Positions 17,693 to 26,001 of a DNA stretch of 64,000 bases are shown here, one piece after another. A model generated the notes under the pieces. That model saw only the letters and a program-made list of their open reading frames with translations. It was not told where the DNA came from and made no database searches. Source of the stretch: Saprospiraceae bacterium (GTDB lineage Bacteria > Bacteroidota > Bacteroidia > Chitinophagales > Saprospiraceae); assembly GCA_019638455.1 (NCBI GenBank), contig JAHBTU010000005.1, positions 213,054 through 277,053 of the forward strand, given 5' to 3'. How positions within the stretch are numbered: position 1 is the first letter of the stretch; each line of letters starts with the position of its first letter. The translations under genes and the position numbers were made by a program.

Positions 17693-19702
17693 TTATACCT
17701 CCTGAATGTTGCTTCCAATCACCCATCGTTTGTCGCCAATGCGATGCCAGCCGTTGCTGCTGGTCTCGTGAATGGTGACGAGCGCGCCCTGCTTCAGTTC
17801 GGCCACCTTGGGGTTGTTGGTGCCCGGTCCTGAGCGCACGTTGAGAAAAGACGAGGTCACCTTGCCGCGCCGGGTCGTGACGGGTGCATTGTTCCCAGCG
17901 ATTACCTGAATAAAGTCGGCACTTACGAAACGCCCTTGCCCGATACGCCAAAAACCAGAGACTTTCTCAAACAAACTCACAATGTCGCCCTGATTCAATT
18001 CGGCCACTTTGGGGTGAGAGGTACCGGGGCCAGAACGCACATTCAAAAATTTGGAAATAACCCTGCCGCGTTGCGTGGTGGTAGTGGTGGGTGGTTGGGA
18101 GGCGGGGGTTGGGGACACATTGGCTTGGCCGCCGACAGCCATTTTCACGGCTTTGAGCGCGTTGATGCGGCCATAGCCGAGATAGGGAGAATGGCCATTG
18201 GCATTGTAGCCGCCGCCGATTTTGTCAGTGCTTTGGCGCAGGATGTCCCTGATTTGGCTCAGGGTGAGGTTGGGGTTGGCGCTCAGCATAAGCGCACAGA
18301 TGCCAGCCACCAACGGCGTGGCGCTGGAGGTGCCGCCGAAGCCGCTGGTAAAAGTGTGCATCATGCGTCCCCTGTCGTCCACCTCTATGGTGGCAGTGGT
18401 GATGCCCACGCCGTCGTTTCCGTTGGTGGGGGCGCACAAGAAGGCGTTTGGGCCGTAGAAAGAATAATCGGAGCGCTCGTCGAGGCTATTGGAAGCGGTG
18501 ACGCAAATACCTTCTGGATGCGCGGCAAAATCGCTGATTTGGCGCGGCACGTTGTTGGAGGCAGGGTTGGCGTTGCCAGCTGCGAAAAACATGGGCACCC
18601 CTTTGCCGCCGCGCCCTTCGCGGGCGATTTTGTTCAGGTAGTTGGAAACGTAGGTGGAAAGCGGTACAGGTTTGGGAAAGCCGAGGCTGCAAGAAATGAT
18701 GTCGGCACCATTGAGCAGCGCGTGTTCAAAGGCATTTTTGATAGCTTCGTCGCTGAGAATATCGAGTTTGATGGGGATGATGCGGGCGTTGGGTGCTGCG
18801 CCCAGTATGCCTTGCGCATCCAGTGCGCCAGCGGCGACGGCAGCGCAAGAGGTGCCATGACTGAACACGCCCCAACTCCCGTCGGCGGTCTGATACCAAG
18901 GGGAAGCATCGGCGCTTCGATTGGCGGCGTTGAATGGGTTGCGGACTTTGGTGCCATCGCCGCGCAGTTGCGGATGGTCGGTGGCAAAACCCGTATCAAT
19001 CACCGCAATCCTGATATTGCTGGAGCCTAAGCTGCCTATGAAAGCCCATGCCTCCTTCACTCTGGCATCGGCACCGCGCTTGAAGTGGGATGCGCCAAAA
19101 ATGGCATTCGGGATGTCAACAATCGGGATGGCGCCGCCAGTATTCTCCAGATGCCATTGGGTAGCGAAGAAGCGGCCAGTGGGCGGTGCAAAATTGTTCG
19201 TGACGGGTTTGGTCACAAATTCAGGCTCCGCCACCGCCACGATTTTCTTTTTCTGCATGAGCATCACGCACTTGATGGGGTTGGGCGATTTTTCCGTGAC
19301 GCTCACGCGATATGCTTCCGGGCTGACGATTTCAATCACGTTCAGGCCGAGCTCATCCATCAGGTCGCGTTGCTTGTCGTAATCGGTGCCGGGTTTGAAT
19401 TCGAGGTAAATGTTTCCTGTGGGAATGAAGGGCACCTCTTCGTCGCCGTCCACGTTCCAGACGTGGGTGCCGATGGACACGTCGGGCTGGGCGCGGAGGT
19501 CTTCCAGTTTTTGGTCGAGATTGCGCTTGGCCTGAAACACCTCAAACCCCTCAAAATCATCGGGGGGGGCCGCTGCCACGCCGCGTTTGACGGCTTTCTT
19601 TTTCACGCCGTACTGGACAGCGCCTTTGGTCTTGCTCTTGGTCAGGCTGATTTGAACACCACCGTAGTTGAAGGTGGCTTTATCTGTTTTTTTCGATGCC
19701 AT
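17693..19702 (-). CDS. S8 (subtilisin-like) serine protease with two C-terminal SH3b domains
   Basis: The 669-residue product is a subtilase with the D-H-S triad in order: Asp236 (AVIDTGF), His282 (SHGTSCA) and Ser459 (GTSSATP), with the oxyanion Asn near 377. An N-terminal region (about 1-190) may be a propeptide-like or interaction domain. Two bacterial SH3 domains follow the catalytic domain, each with an FLNVRSGPGT motif (about residues 550-605 and 615-669). No signal peptide is evident. Start 19702 (MASKKTDK) is chosen because the frame upstream runs into the terminal repeat of an insertion sequence. That element lies only about 60 bp upstream and may have replaced the native promoter. 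Confidence 0.9.
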   Translation of the reverse strand: MASKKTDKATFNYGGVQISLTKSKTKGAVQYGVKKKAVKRGVAAAPPDDFEGFEVFQAKRNLDQKLEDLRAQPDVSIGTHVWNVDGDEEVPFIPTGNIYLEFKPGTDYDKQRDLMDELGLNVIEIVSPEAYRVSVTEKSPNPIKCVMLMQKKKIVAVAEPEFVTKPVTNNFAPPTGRFFATQWHLENTGGAIPIVDIPNAIFGASHFKRGADARVKEAWAFIGSLGSSNIRIAVIDTGFATDHPQLRGDGTKVRNPFNAANRSADASPWYQTADGSWGVFSHGTSCAAVAAGALDAQGILGAAPNARIIPIKLDILSDEAIKNAFEHALLNGADIISCSLGFPKPVPLSTYVSNYLNKIAREGRGGKGVPMFFAAGNANPASNNVPRQISDFAAHPEGICVTASNSLDERSDYSFYGPNAFLCAPTNGNDGVGITTATIEVDDRGRMMHTFTSGFGGTSSATPLVAGICALMLSANPNLTLSQIRDILRQSTDKIGGGYNANGHSPYLGYGRINALKAVKMAVGGQANVSPTPASQPPTTTTTQRGRVISKFLNVRSGPGTSHPKVAELNQGDIVSLFEKVSGFWRIGQGRFVSADFIQVIAGNNAPVTTRRGKVTSSFLNVRSGPGTNNPKVAELKQGALVTIHETSSNGWHRIGDKRWVIGSNIQEV

Positions 19703-19753
19703 CGGAACACAGGGTTTTAAAGTTGAAAAATTGCTTTGGAAACGTGGCAAATG

Positions 19754-20992
19754 TAGGACTTTTTGAAAGGGTACACATTTTCCGGTTAAGAAACCGGGCT
19801 TAGTTCTTTGAAAAGTCGGAAAAGAAAAATGGAGGGGAAATTTGTGGTTCCTAATCAAAATCCCCCCTTCCATATGCGCCGAAGCGCCCACAAAGATATT
19901 CTCGATTTTTTACACAGGGTCATACCCGGGTCCAGCAGCGGCCAATTGTCCAGGCGTGTTTGCCTGATGGCGAGCCTGATCCAAGCCTGCGTGCGCAACG
20001 GGCACTGTCGTTTGGAGAGTTTGAGCGAGGCCACGGAGGCTTACCGGGCGAGGAAGAAGTCCAGCCTGTTGCAGCAGGCCAAGCGTTGGCTGGGCAACAA
20101 GTGGACCGATTGGCAGACCTTTTACCTGCCCTTCGCCCAGTACTTTTTGCTGGGCTTGGCGGACAAGGGCGAGCTCGTGCTGGTCATGGACGGCAGCCAG
20201 ACGGGCTCGGCCAACACGACGTTGATGCTCTCGGTCATGTGCCGAGGCTTTGCCATTCCGGTGGCTTGGGTGGTCAAAAAGGGGGAAAAGGGGCATTTCC
20301 CAGAGGAGATGCACACCGACCTGGTCAAAATGGTCGCCCACTTTTGTCCGCCGGGCTTCAGGATCGTGCTCTTGGGCGACGGGGAGTTTGACGGTCAGGG
20401 CCTGCGGCAGTGGTGTGTGGAGAACGGTTGGCTGTTCGTGGTCAGGACGTCCTCGGACCGCCTCATCGACTTTGACGGCGAGGTCGCACGCTTCGACTCT
20501 TTGCGTACCACCCGCAGCATTTGCTTTATCGGGGGCGCCCTGCCGCTGGCAAACGCGGTGTACTGGCGCGGAAAAGGGCACTCAAAGCCCCTGTTCCTGT
20601 TGACCAACCTCGAACTGGGCCACGAGGCCTGCCATTACTACAAACGGAGGTTCAAGATCGAAACCTTGTTCAAGCACCTCAAGTCTGCCGGCTTCTACCT
20701 CCACAAGACACGGCTGAAATGTCCCAAAAAACTGGCAAACCTGATCATCGTGGCCGCTTTCTCCTTCGTCCTCAGTTTTTGCATGGGGGTGTTCATCAAG
20801 GAAAAAGAGCCAGTCGAAAGGCTCGAGGTCATCGTTCGAAAGGACAGGTTGCCCAAAATAGGCCCCATCGCAATCGCACAACTGGCCATCAGGAACGACT
20901 GCGACTGCGTCATTAACTTCTTTTCCGAATTGTCAAAGAACTTCGACTGGGTTTTTACCTGAAAAAATGTGTACCCTTTGAAATAGGACTTT
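19754..20992 (+). mobile_element. IS4-type insertion sequence with 9-bp target duplication
   Basis: The element proper is about 19763-20983. Its ends share a 16-bp inverted repeat AAAGGGTACACATTTT, at 19766-19781 and inverted at about 20965-20980. It is bracketed by the direct repeat TAGGACTTT (19754-19762 and 20984-20992), an intact target-site duplication. It encodes one DDE transposase. A diverged relative with the same ACACATTTT termini is at about 53540-54775. It has landed about 60 bp upstream of the S8 protease start codon. Confidence 0.88.
19829..20962 (+). CDS. IS4-family DDE transposase
   Basis: The 377-residue product resembles DDE transposases of the IS4/IS701 type. The first Asp is likely in LVLVMDGSQTG, the second in VLLGDGEFDGQ, and the catalytic Glu in the YKRRFKIETLFKHLK segment, which fits the family's Y...R...E signature. 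A TTG at 19808 would lengthen it by seven codons, but the ATG at 19829 gives a cleaner start. It looks intact. It shares roughly half its residues with the copy at 53560-54687 (visual estimate), so the two are different elements rather than recent duplicates. Confidence 0.88.
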   Translation: MEGKFVVPNQNPPFHMRRSAHKDILDFLHRVIPGSSSGQLSRRVCLMASLIQACVRNGHCRLESLSEATEAYRARKKSSLLQQAKRWLGNKWTDWQTFYLPFAQYFLLGLADKGELVLVMDGSQTGSANTTLMLSVMCRGFAIPVAWVVKKGEKGHFPEEMHTDLVKMVAHFCPPGFRIVLLGDGEFDGQGLRQWCVENGWLFVVRTSSDRLIDFDGEVARFDSLRTTRSICFIGGALPLANAVYWRGKGHSKPLFLLTNLELGHEACHYYKRRFKIETLFKHLKSAGFYLHKTRLKCPKKLANLIIVAAFSFVLSFCMGVFIKEKEPVERLEVIVRKDRLPKIGPIAIAQLAIRNDCDCVINFFSELSKNFDWVFT

Positions 20993-21037
20993 GAAAGGTG
21001 TTGTGAGGTTGCTATATTTTGGAAAAGCCGTAAACAT

Positions 21038-21406
21038 GAGTCGTCCCGAACTTTTGCCCAGCGGGGCGGAATATGAAGGAGGTCTTTGCCCATATTCCGC
21101 CCCGCTGGAGCTTGGAAGAAGGGGCGGGTGTCATTTTCTACCCACATTCAGCCCCGCTGGGGCAGTTATACCCAGATTAAAGAGGATTTGAACCTGCCCG
21201 TTGGCAAGACAGGGATGCCCTTGATTGATTTGTATGATTTTCGAAGGATTGCGAGCGCCGCTCGTTCAAAACCACCTTTCAGACCCTGTGCTCAGGGGCT
21301 TGCCCGGCCAAGTGAAGCGGACGGGGCTGATTTGCGTTGACTATATAAGACTTGATTTTTAGCAAAATAGTGAGCCAAAATCTGTTTTTCAAAATTCGGG
21401 ATGACT
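21038..21406. repeat. RepD palindromic repeat, copy 1 (interrupted)
   Basis: The left arm begins GAGTCGTCCCGAAC and the right arm ends ATTCGGGATGACTC, which are inverted complements of each other. A strong inner stem pairs CAGCGGGGCGGAATATG (about 21058-21074) with CATATTCCGCCCCGCTG (about 21094-21110). The same palindrome, uninterrupted, is at 50723-50815. Here a RepA copy sits inside it. Confidence 0.65.
21167..21345 (+). repeat. RepA dispersed repeat, copy A
   Basis: This is a 179-bp unit beginning TATACCCAGATTAAAG and ending GCGTTGACTATA. It contains a small hairpin region (CCTGCCCGTTGGCAAGACAGG, split here as two arms) and the conserved block GGCCAAGTGAAGCGGAC. Near-identical units lie at 27704-27883, 41133-41312 and 61293-61451. 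Both termini carry TATA. Confidence 0.9.
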
Positions 21407-21508
21407 CATCTTTATTTCATTTTTAAAAACACGCTGATGAGTGCTTCGGGTTGTGCATCCACAGCAAGTTTGCCATCGCCACTCATCCGGTGAAAAATCA
21501 AAGTTCCC

Positions 21509-21516
21509 TACTTTCG
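21509..21516 (+). promoter_or_regulatory. Bacteroidota -7 promoter box, leaderless arrangement
   Basis: TACTTTCG matches the TAnnTTTG consensus at seven of eight positions. It ends four bases before the ATG of the FAH-family gene, so transcription would start at or next to the start codon. Confidence 0.55.
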
Positions 21517-21520
21517 CCGC

Positions 21521-22132
21521 ATGAAAATCTTCTGTATCGGTCGCAACTATGTGGACCACGCCAAGGAACTCAACAACCCCGTGCCGTCGGAGCCGCTTAT
21601 TTTCATGAAGCCGCCGACCGCGCTGCTGGTGAACAACAAGCCTTTCTACTACCCTGACTTCACGCAAGACTTGCACTACGAGGGCGAAATCGTGTTGCGC
21701 ATTTGCAAAAACGGTCGCTCGGTGCAGCCCGAATTTGCCTCGCGCTACTACGACGCGGTGGCTTTCGGCATTGACTTCACTGCCCGCGACGTGCAGGACA
21801 AACTCAAATCAAAAGGCCATCCGTGGGAAATCGCCAAGGGATTCGACCGCTCGGCGCCTATCAGCCGTTTTGTGCCGTTGGCAGAGTTGAAAAACCCACA
21901 GGACATTCATTTTCAACTGAAAAAAAATGGCGCGGTGGTGCAGGACGGCCACACCCGCGATTTGATTTTTTCCTTCGACACGTTGATTTGTCACATCTCG
22001 CGCTATTTCACCCTGCACAAGGGCGACTACATTTTTACTGGCACGCCAGCGGGCGTGGGGCGAGTGAACATTGGTGACGTGTTGGAAGGAAGCATTGAGG
22101 GCGTGGAGTTGTTGCGCTGCGCGGTGCGTTAG
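21521..22132 (+). CDS. Fumarylacetoacetate hydrolase (FAH) family protein
   Basis: The 203-residue product is a single FAH domain starting KIFCIGRNYVDHAKEL. Metal-binding acidic residues appear in LHYEGEIVLRI (E-x-E) and GIDFTARDVQ (Asp), and a conserved GTPAGVG motif lies near the C terminus. Family members hydrolyse or decarboxylate 2-oxo/3-oxo acids such as acylpyruvates or oxaloacetate. The small size resembles FAHD1-type enzymes, but the substrate is not defined here. The ATG is fixed by the promoter box immediately upstream. It is convergent with the EEP gene (8-bp gap). Confidence 0.9.
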   Translation: MKIFCIGRNYVDHAKELNNPVPSEPLIFMKPPTALLVNNKPFYYPDFTQDLHYEGEIVLRICKNGRSVQPEFASRYYDAVAFGIDFTARDVQDKLKSKGHPWEIAKGFDRSAPISRFVPLAELKNPQDIHFQLKKNGAVVQDGHTRDLIFSFDTLICHISRYFTLHKGDYIFTGTPAGVGRVNIGDVLEGSIEGVELLRCAVR

Positions 22133-22140
22133 AGGCTGTT

Positions 22141-23190
22141 TTAAAACCCCAGCGTCGCCACCACAGGATAGTGGTCCGAATCGCCCGCCCTGATGGTGCG
22201 ACAGGCATACACCGAAAAACCACTTTCGGCCAATACATAGTCAATGCGTAAAAGAGGCAACACGCCTGCGAAAGTGGTGCCGAGACCCAAACCCTTTTTG
22301 CGAAAGGTATCGGAAAGCCCCTGCGAGATGTGTGCGTACACAAAGGAGTTGGGCGTGTCGTTGAAGTCGCCGCACACCACGACGGGATGAGGCGAGGAAA
22401 TGAGATGCTGACGCACACGCTGCGCTTGTTCGGCACGGACGCGGGTGGCGCGGCCTACTCGTCTGAGCACGCCGCCGATTTCTCTCCAAGTGTCGCGCTC
22501 CTTCAAGTTGGGATTTTCTATGACCCTTTCGGTGGTGACGGTGACCTTGTTCGATTGCAAGTGTATGCTGTAGATGCGCACCAATTTTTTCCCAACGCGC
22601 ACATCGGCCCAAAGCGACGAATTGGAAGTCTTGTCGAATGGGATTTCGCCCCCTGCCTCTATGGGGAAACGACTGAAGATGACCGTGCCTTTTTTGAGAT
22701 TGAAGGTGTAGTCGTAGCCCATTTTTTTCCCCAACAGATGATAGAACTTGGTGCCAATTTCCTGCACGCACAGCACGTCGGGCACTCCGTTTTTTTTCCA
22801 AAAACGAGCGTAGCGCTCGGCAGTGGCTTCTCTAAATGAGTCAGAAATAAAATGTTGGCCGTGCCACACGCCGCCGATGTTGTGCGTGGCCACCGTGAAG
22901 GCTCCCTCTGGCTTGGTGTCTTTCCCAAAGTCGAAACCCAAAAAGCCAGTGACGTACTGCCAGCCAAAAACCAAAATGCCCAAGTGATACAAGGCAAAAC
23001 GGCTGGCTCGCCAAGTCCACAACACAACGAGGAACAAATTGGCCAACAGGAGCCACGGGAAAGCAGTGCCAAAAAACGTCAGCCACGGAAAGGACGCGGG
23101 ATTGACGTGCGGGCTGATGTATGCCAGCAACGTCATCAGCACCACGGCGGCACTGATGATTTTGACCGCGTTCTTGATGAGGTAGCGCAT
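22141..23190 (-). CDS. Endonuclease/exonuclease/phosphatase family protein with N-terminal membrane anchor
   Basis: The product has 349 residues. Three hydrophobic segments in residues about 1-90 anchor it in the membrane. The remainder is an EEP domain with the family landmarks VATHNIGG (about 100), VLCVQEIG, VVCGDFNDTPNS (catalytic Asp/Asn near 275) and a terminal SDHYPVVATL (Asp-His). Members act on nucleic acids or phosphoesters such as phosphoinositides; the target is unknown. Its ATG directly abuts the stop codon of the upstream rhomboid gene, so the two are surely cotranscribed. Confidence 0.88.
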   Translation of the reverse strand: MRYLIKNAVKIISAAVVLMTLLAYISPHVNPASFPWLTFFGTAFPWLLLANLFLVVLWTWRASRFALYHLGILVFGWQYVTGFLGFDFGKDTKPEGAFTVATHNIGGVWHGQHFISDSFREATAERYARFWKKNGVPDVLCVQEIGTKFYHLLGKKMGYDYTFNLKKGTVIFSRFPIEAGGEIPFDKTSNSSLWADVRVGKKLVRIYSIHLQSNKVTVTTERVIENPNLKERDTWREIGGVLRRVGRATRVRAEQAQRVRQHLISSPHPVVVCGDFNDTPNSFVYAHISQGLSDTFRKKGLGLGTTFAGVLPLLRIDYVLAESGFSVYACRTIRAGDSDHYPVVATLGF

Positions 23191-24108
23191 CTATTTTTTG
23201 CTTGCTTCATAGAGAAAGTCTTTCTCCTCCTGCTCGAGATTTTCATAACCTTTCTCTTTGATTTTGTCCAGAATGGCATCAAGACGCTCTTGGAACGACA
23301 GGTCGTTCGTGTCGCTCACGTTGCTGCCCTTAGCCCCGCCGAAAGTGGCGCGGAAGGCGGGTTGGGTCTTGCGTTTTGTCTTTTTGGGGCGCGGTCGAGC
23401 TGGTGCGAACAAGCTCATGAGCCTGTCCAGAAAGCGGTTAATAGGCTCCGACAGGTCGCGGTCGTCGCGCAGCAAAAACACGAACCAGCAGCCTGCCGCA
23501 AAGCCTCCGAGATGCGCCGCATGGCCGCCCGTGTTACTTTGGTTGGCGATGCCCACAAAGTCGAGCAACACCAGCACCAGCACGATGTACTTCACCTTCA
23601 CCTCTCCGAGCAGGAAGAGCATGACGCGGTAGTCGGGCGCAAGAATGAGCGCGGCCCCCGCCAGCGCCATTATCGCGCCAGAGGCTCCCAAAGCGTAGGA
23701 ACCAACATAAGGCATGAACTGGGCAGAGAAAAAGTAAAGCACATTGCCCACCAAGCCGCCCAAAAGGTAGATTGGCAACACCCGCCTGTCGCCTATCAAA
23801 TCGCCGACAATGATGCCAAATAGGTAAAGCGTGATGGTATTGCCCAAAAAATGCCAAAAGCTTTCGTGCAGGAAAATGCTGGTGACGGGTGCCCAAAAAT
23901 GCCAAAGCAGCTTCCAATCGCCCGGCATGCAAAAAAACAGCAGTACTTGCTCATACCAGTCGCCCGCCCTGCCGGTCATCCACAACAATACAAAAAGGAT
24001 TTTCACCAACACGAATACGGCGAAGTTCAGGATGACCAGTCGCGTCACCATGTTGCCAGCTCTAAACGAATGTTTGATGTCTTCCCAAATGGACCTAAAA
24101 ACCGCCAT
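23191..24108 (-). CDS. Rhomboid-family intramembrane serine protease (with DUF6576-like tail)
   Basis: The 305-residue product has six or seven membrane helices. The catalytic Ser is in YALGASGAIMAL and the catalytic His in GGHAAHLGGF; the HESFWHFLGN segment precedes the active helix. After the membrane domain comes a basic cytosolic linker and a C-terminal helical module (LSFQERLDAILDKI) seen in Bacteroidota rhomboids. It lies second in a minus-strand run: rhomboid (24151-24819), this gene, then EEP. The short gaps suggest an operon. Confidence 0.9.
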   Translation of the reverse strand: MAVFRSIWEDIKHSFRAGNMVTRLVILNFAVFVLVKILFVLLWMTGRAGDWYEQVLLFFCMPGDWKLLWHFWAPVTSIFLHESFWHFLGNTITLYLFGIIVGDLIGDRRVLPIYLLGGLVGNVLYFFSAQFMPYVGSYALGASGAIMALAGAALILAPDYRVMLFLLGEVKVKYIVLVLVLLDFVGIANQSNTGGHAAHLGGFAAGCWFVFLLRDDRDLSEPINRFLDRLMSLFAPARPRPKKTKRKTQPAFRATFGGAKGSNVSDTNDLSFQERLDAILDKIKEKGYENLEQEEKDFLYEASKK

Positions 24109-24150
24109 TGCTTTTTGTTGAATCGGTGTAGGATGTGAAATAAGTGTTCG

Positions 24151-24819
24151 TCATTGGAAACGCCCCCGATACCAAATCATTATCAATATGAAACCAAAAA
24201 CCGCGCCGCCCAAGTGGGCAAAATGCGCCACCCCCGTCGAAAAACGTTGCACTCCGTAAAACAACTCCAGCCCCGCCATAATCGGCACGAAATACTTGGC
24301 TTTGAGGGATATGGGCGGAAACAGCAGACTGATTATCTGGTTCGGGAAAAGATAGGCAAATGCAGCCAAAATCCCGAAAACAGCCCCCGAAGCCCCCAGC
24401 ATCGGCACGTTCCAAGCGCGAGGGTCCATGCCCATCTGCTGGAGCTCCCACCACTGCACGCCCGTGTAGAGGATGTAAGCGCCCACGCCGCAAAATATGT
24501 AGTAAAACAAAAAGCGCCTATGTCCCCACACCATCTCTATCATGGGGCCGAAAATGTAGAGTGCCAACATGTTGAACAGCAGGTGCATCAAGTTGCCGTG
24601 CATGAACATATGGGTCGCTATCTGGTAGGGCTGAAAGTGCTCCGAGCCCGGCATATAGACCGCCAATGCCAAGCGCCCCATGTCGTAGTATTCGCCAGTT
24701 GTGTAGTCCCGCTGTGGCTCGCCAAGAATGATGTATGTGCCTACGAACATCAGGACGTTGATGATAATCAGGTGCCGGACGACACCCGTGAAAGGTTGGT
24801 AGAATTGAAATTGGGACAT
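24151..24819 (-). CDS. Rhomboid-family intramembrane serine protease
   Basis: The 222-residue product is a compact six-helix rhomboid. Its landmarks are FMHGNLMHLLFNM (oxyanion/loop His-Asn), WGHRRF, PMLGASGAVFGIL (catalytic Ser) and VAHFAHLGGAVFG (catalytic His). I chose the ATG at 24819 (MSQFQFYQPF). The longer frame to 24972 adds 51 residues with no family similarity. It is upstream of the second rhomboid and of the EEP gene on the same strand. Tandem rhomboid genes are a recurrent Bacteroidota arrangement. Confidence 0.92.
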   Translation of the reverse strand: MSQFQFYQPFTGVVRHLIIINVLMFVGTYIILGEPQRDYTTGEYYDMGRLALAVYMPGSEHFQPYQIATHMFMHGNLMHLLFNMLALYIFGPMIEMVWGHRRFLFYYIFCGVGAYILYTGVQWWELQQMGMDPRAWNVPMLGASGAVFGILAAFAYLFPNQIISLLFPPISLKAKYFVPIMAGLELFYGVQRFSTGVAHFAHLGGAVFGFILIMIWYRGRFQ

Positions 24820-24952
24820 CGGTCGAGCGCGAGCAGTTTGTTTTTTCCGCAAAAACAGGCGGAGGCGAGTGTTGTTTTTGAGTTCGTGAATGGAAGGCCA
24901 AAAGTATCCACCTTGCGTTATTTGAACAAAAAAAACGATGTCTCGAAAAATT

Positions 24953-25960
24953 TCACCAGAGACACAGCGCAAATACGCCCAAAATGAATATAGCGAAGAA
25001 AACCCGCGCCAGTCGCCGCTCCCTGCGAATGATGATTTGCTCCGGTTGGTTGCGTGCCAAATCGTTGCCAGCCCGAATGACTTGCAGCAACACCATCGAA
25101 ATCAAGAAATAACACAGCAGATAGATTTTGTCCATCAACACCATGTAGCCCGTGTCGGGCAGCGCGTCGCTGTACGACTGTTGCAGAAACACCGCCGTCA
25201 GCAGCCCGCCAATGGGCAACGACGAGCGCGTGTCAATGTAAGAAGGGTGCAGGATGAGCGCCCCGATGCTGACCAGCATGACAATCAAAATGGGCAGCAA
25301 CATCTTGAGGATGAAATAACTCAGCGGGCGCGCCAGCGTGACGGTGAAGGCCAAGTTGCTGTATCGTTGGGCGTTCTCCTCTGGGTTGCCGAAGTCCGTG
25401 CCGTAGTCATGGACGGACGATTGCAACTGGCAGCCCTTCGTTTCCCAGCCGATGAGTTTCAGGGTGTTGCGAATTTCGGCAGCGTTAGTGTCGGGCAGAT
25501 ACACGAGCGCTGCGGCAGGATGCTCCGGGCTTTCAATCTGTATGTCGAGTTTATGTTTGTCCAAAGGAAAACGGCTGAGGGAGAAAGAGTGAAAAAAACG
25601 CCCCTCCACCCTGAAAATGCGATAATTGGTGCCGTCTTTCAACAAAAAACTGCTGCTGTCGCCCGATTGCTCGTGCGCCATGCTCCATTTTTCTATCAGG
25701 TTGACGAACTCGATTTCCGTGGGGTCAATCTCTCCCTTCCATTTGAACCAAATGTAAAAGTCCGCGTAGAACGAATGTTCGTCCATGTTCAGGTCATACA
25801 AATTCATCAAGTAGATGCCGACATGGACCGGTTGAGGCTGAGCTGCCAACACAGGCGCGGCACAAAAATAAAAAAGGCAGGCAATCAAGAGTTTACGCGG
25901 TGGCATCATCCATGTTTTTGGCCAAAAATAGCGTGTTTTCATCTGTTCATGCGAGTGCAA
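24953..25960 (-). CDS. Pentameric ligand-gated ion channel (Cys-loop superfamily) homologue
   Basis: The 335-residue product has a signal peptide (hydrophobic residues about 23-40, AAPVLAA), a beta-rich extracellular domain (about 41-212) and four membrane helices: TM1 about 215-237, TM2 246-262, TM3 275-297 and TM4 317-335. The apex motif RFPLDKHKLDIQIES (130-144) corresponds to the Cys-loop region (FPxD...) but lacks the disulphide cysteines, as in bacterial channels. TM1 has the conserved Arg211 and Pro223, and the TM2-TM3 loop reads LPDTGYMVLMDKIY. WFKWKGEIDP matches the channel family's WxxW strand. The ligand is unknown. Start codons at 25942 and 25909 are alternatives. It is divergent from a T9SS protein gene. 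Confidence 0.82.
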   Translation of the reverse strand: MHSHEQMKTRYFWPKTWMMPPRKLLIACLFYFCAAPVLAAQPQPVHVGIYLMNLYDLNMDEHSFYADFYIWFKWKGEIDPTEIEFVNLIEKWSMAHEQSGDSSSFLLKDGTNYRIFRVEGRFFHSFSLSRFPLDKHKLDIQIESPEHPAAALVYLPDTNAAEIRNTLKLIGWETKGCQLQSSVHDYGTDFGNPEENAQRYSNLAFTVTLARPLSYFILKMLLPILIVMLVSIGALILHPSYIDTRSSLPIGGLLTAVFLQQSYSDALPDTGYMVLMDKIYLLCYFLISMVLLQVIRAGNDLARNQPEQIIIRRERRLARVFFAIFILGVFALCLW

Positions 25961-26001
25961 TGTTCAGCTATCTCCCCCAATTTTGTGGCAAAAAAACGAC
26001 T

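Larger units (their letters stand above)
20993..21520. other. Gene-free stretch built from nested repeats
   Basis: No gene is seen. The segment is largely a RepD palindrome (about 21038-21406) whose interior is interrupted by a complete RepA copy, followed by the promoter of the FAH-family gene. Confidence 0.6.

Noticed and set aside
17693..19891. Longer S8 protease starting at 19891
   Set aside because: The upstream part reads through the end of the insertion sequence and into its transposase region.
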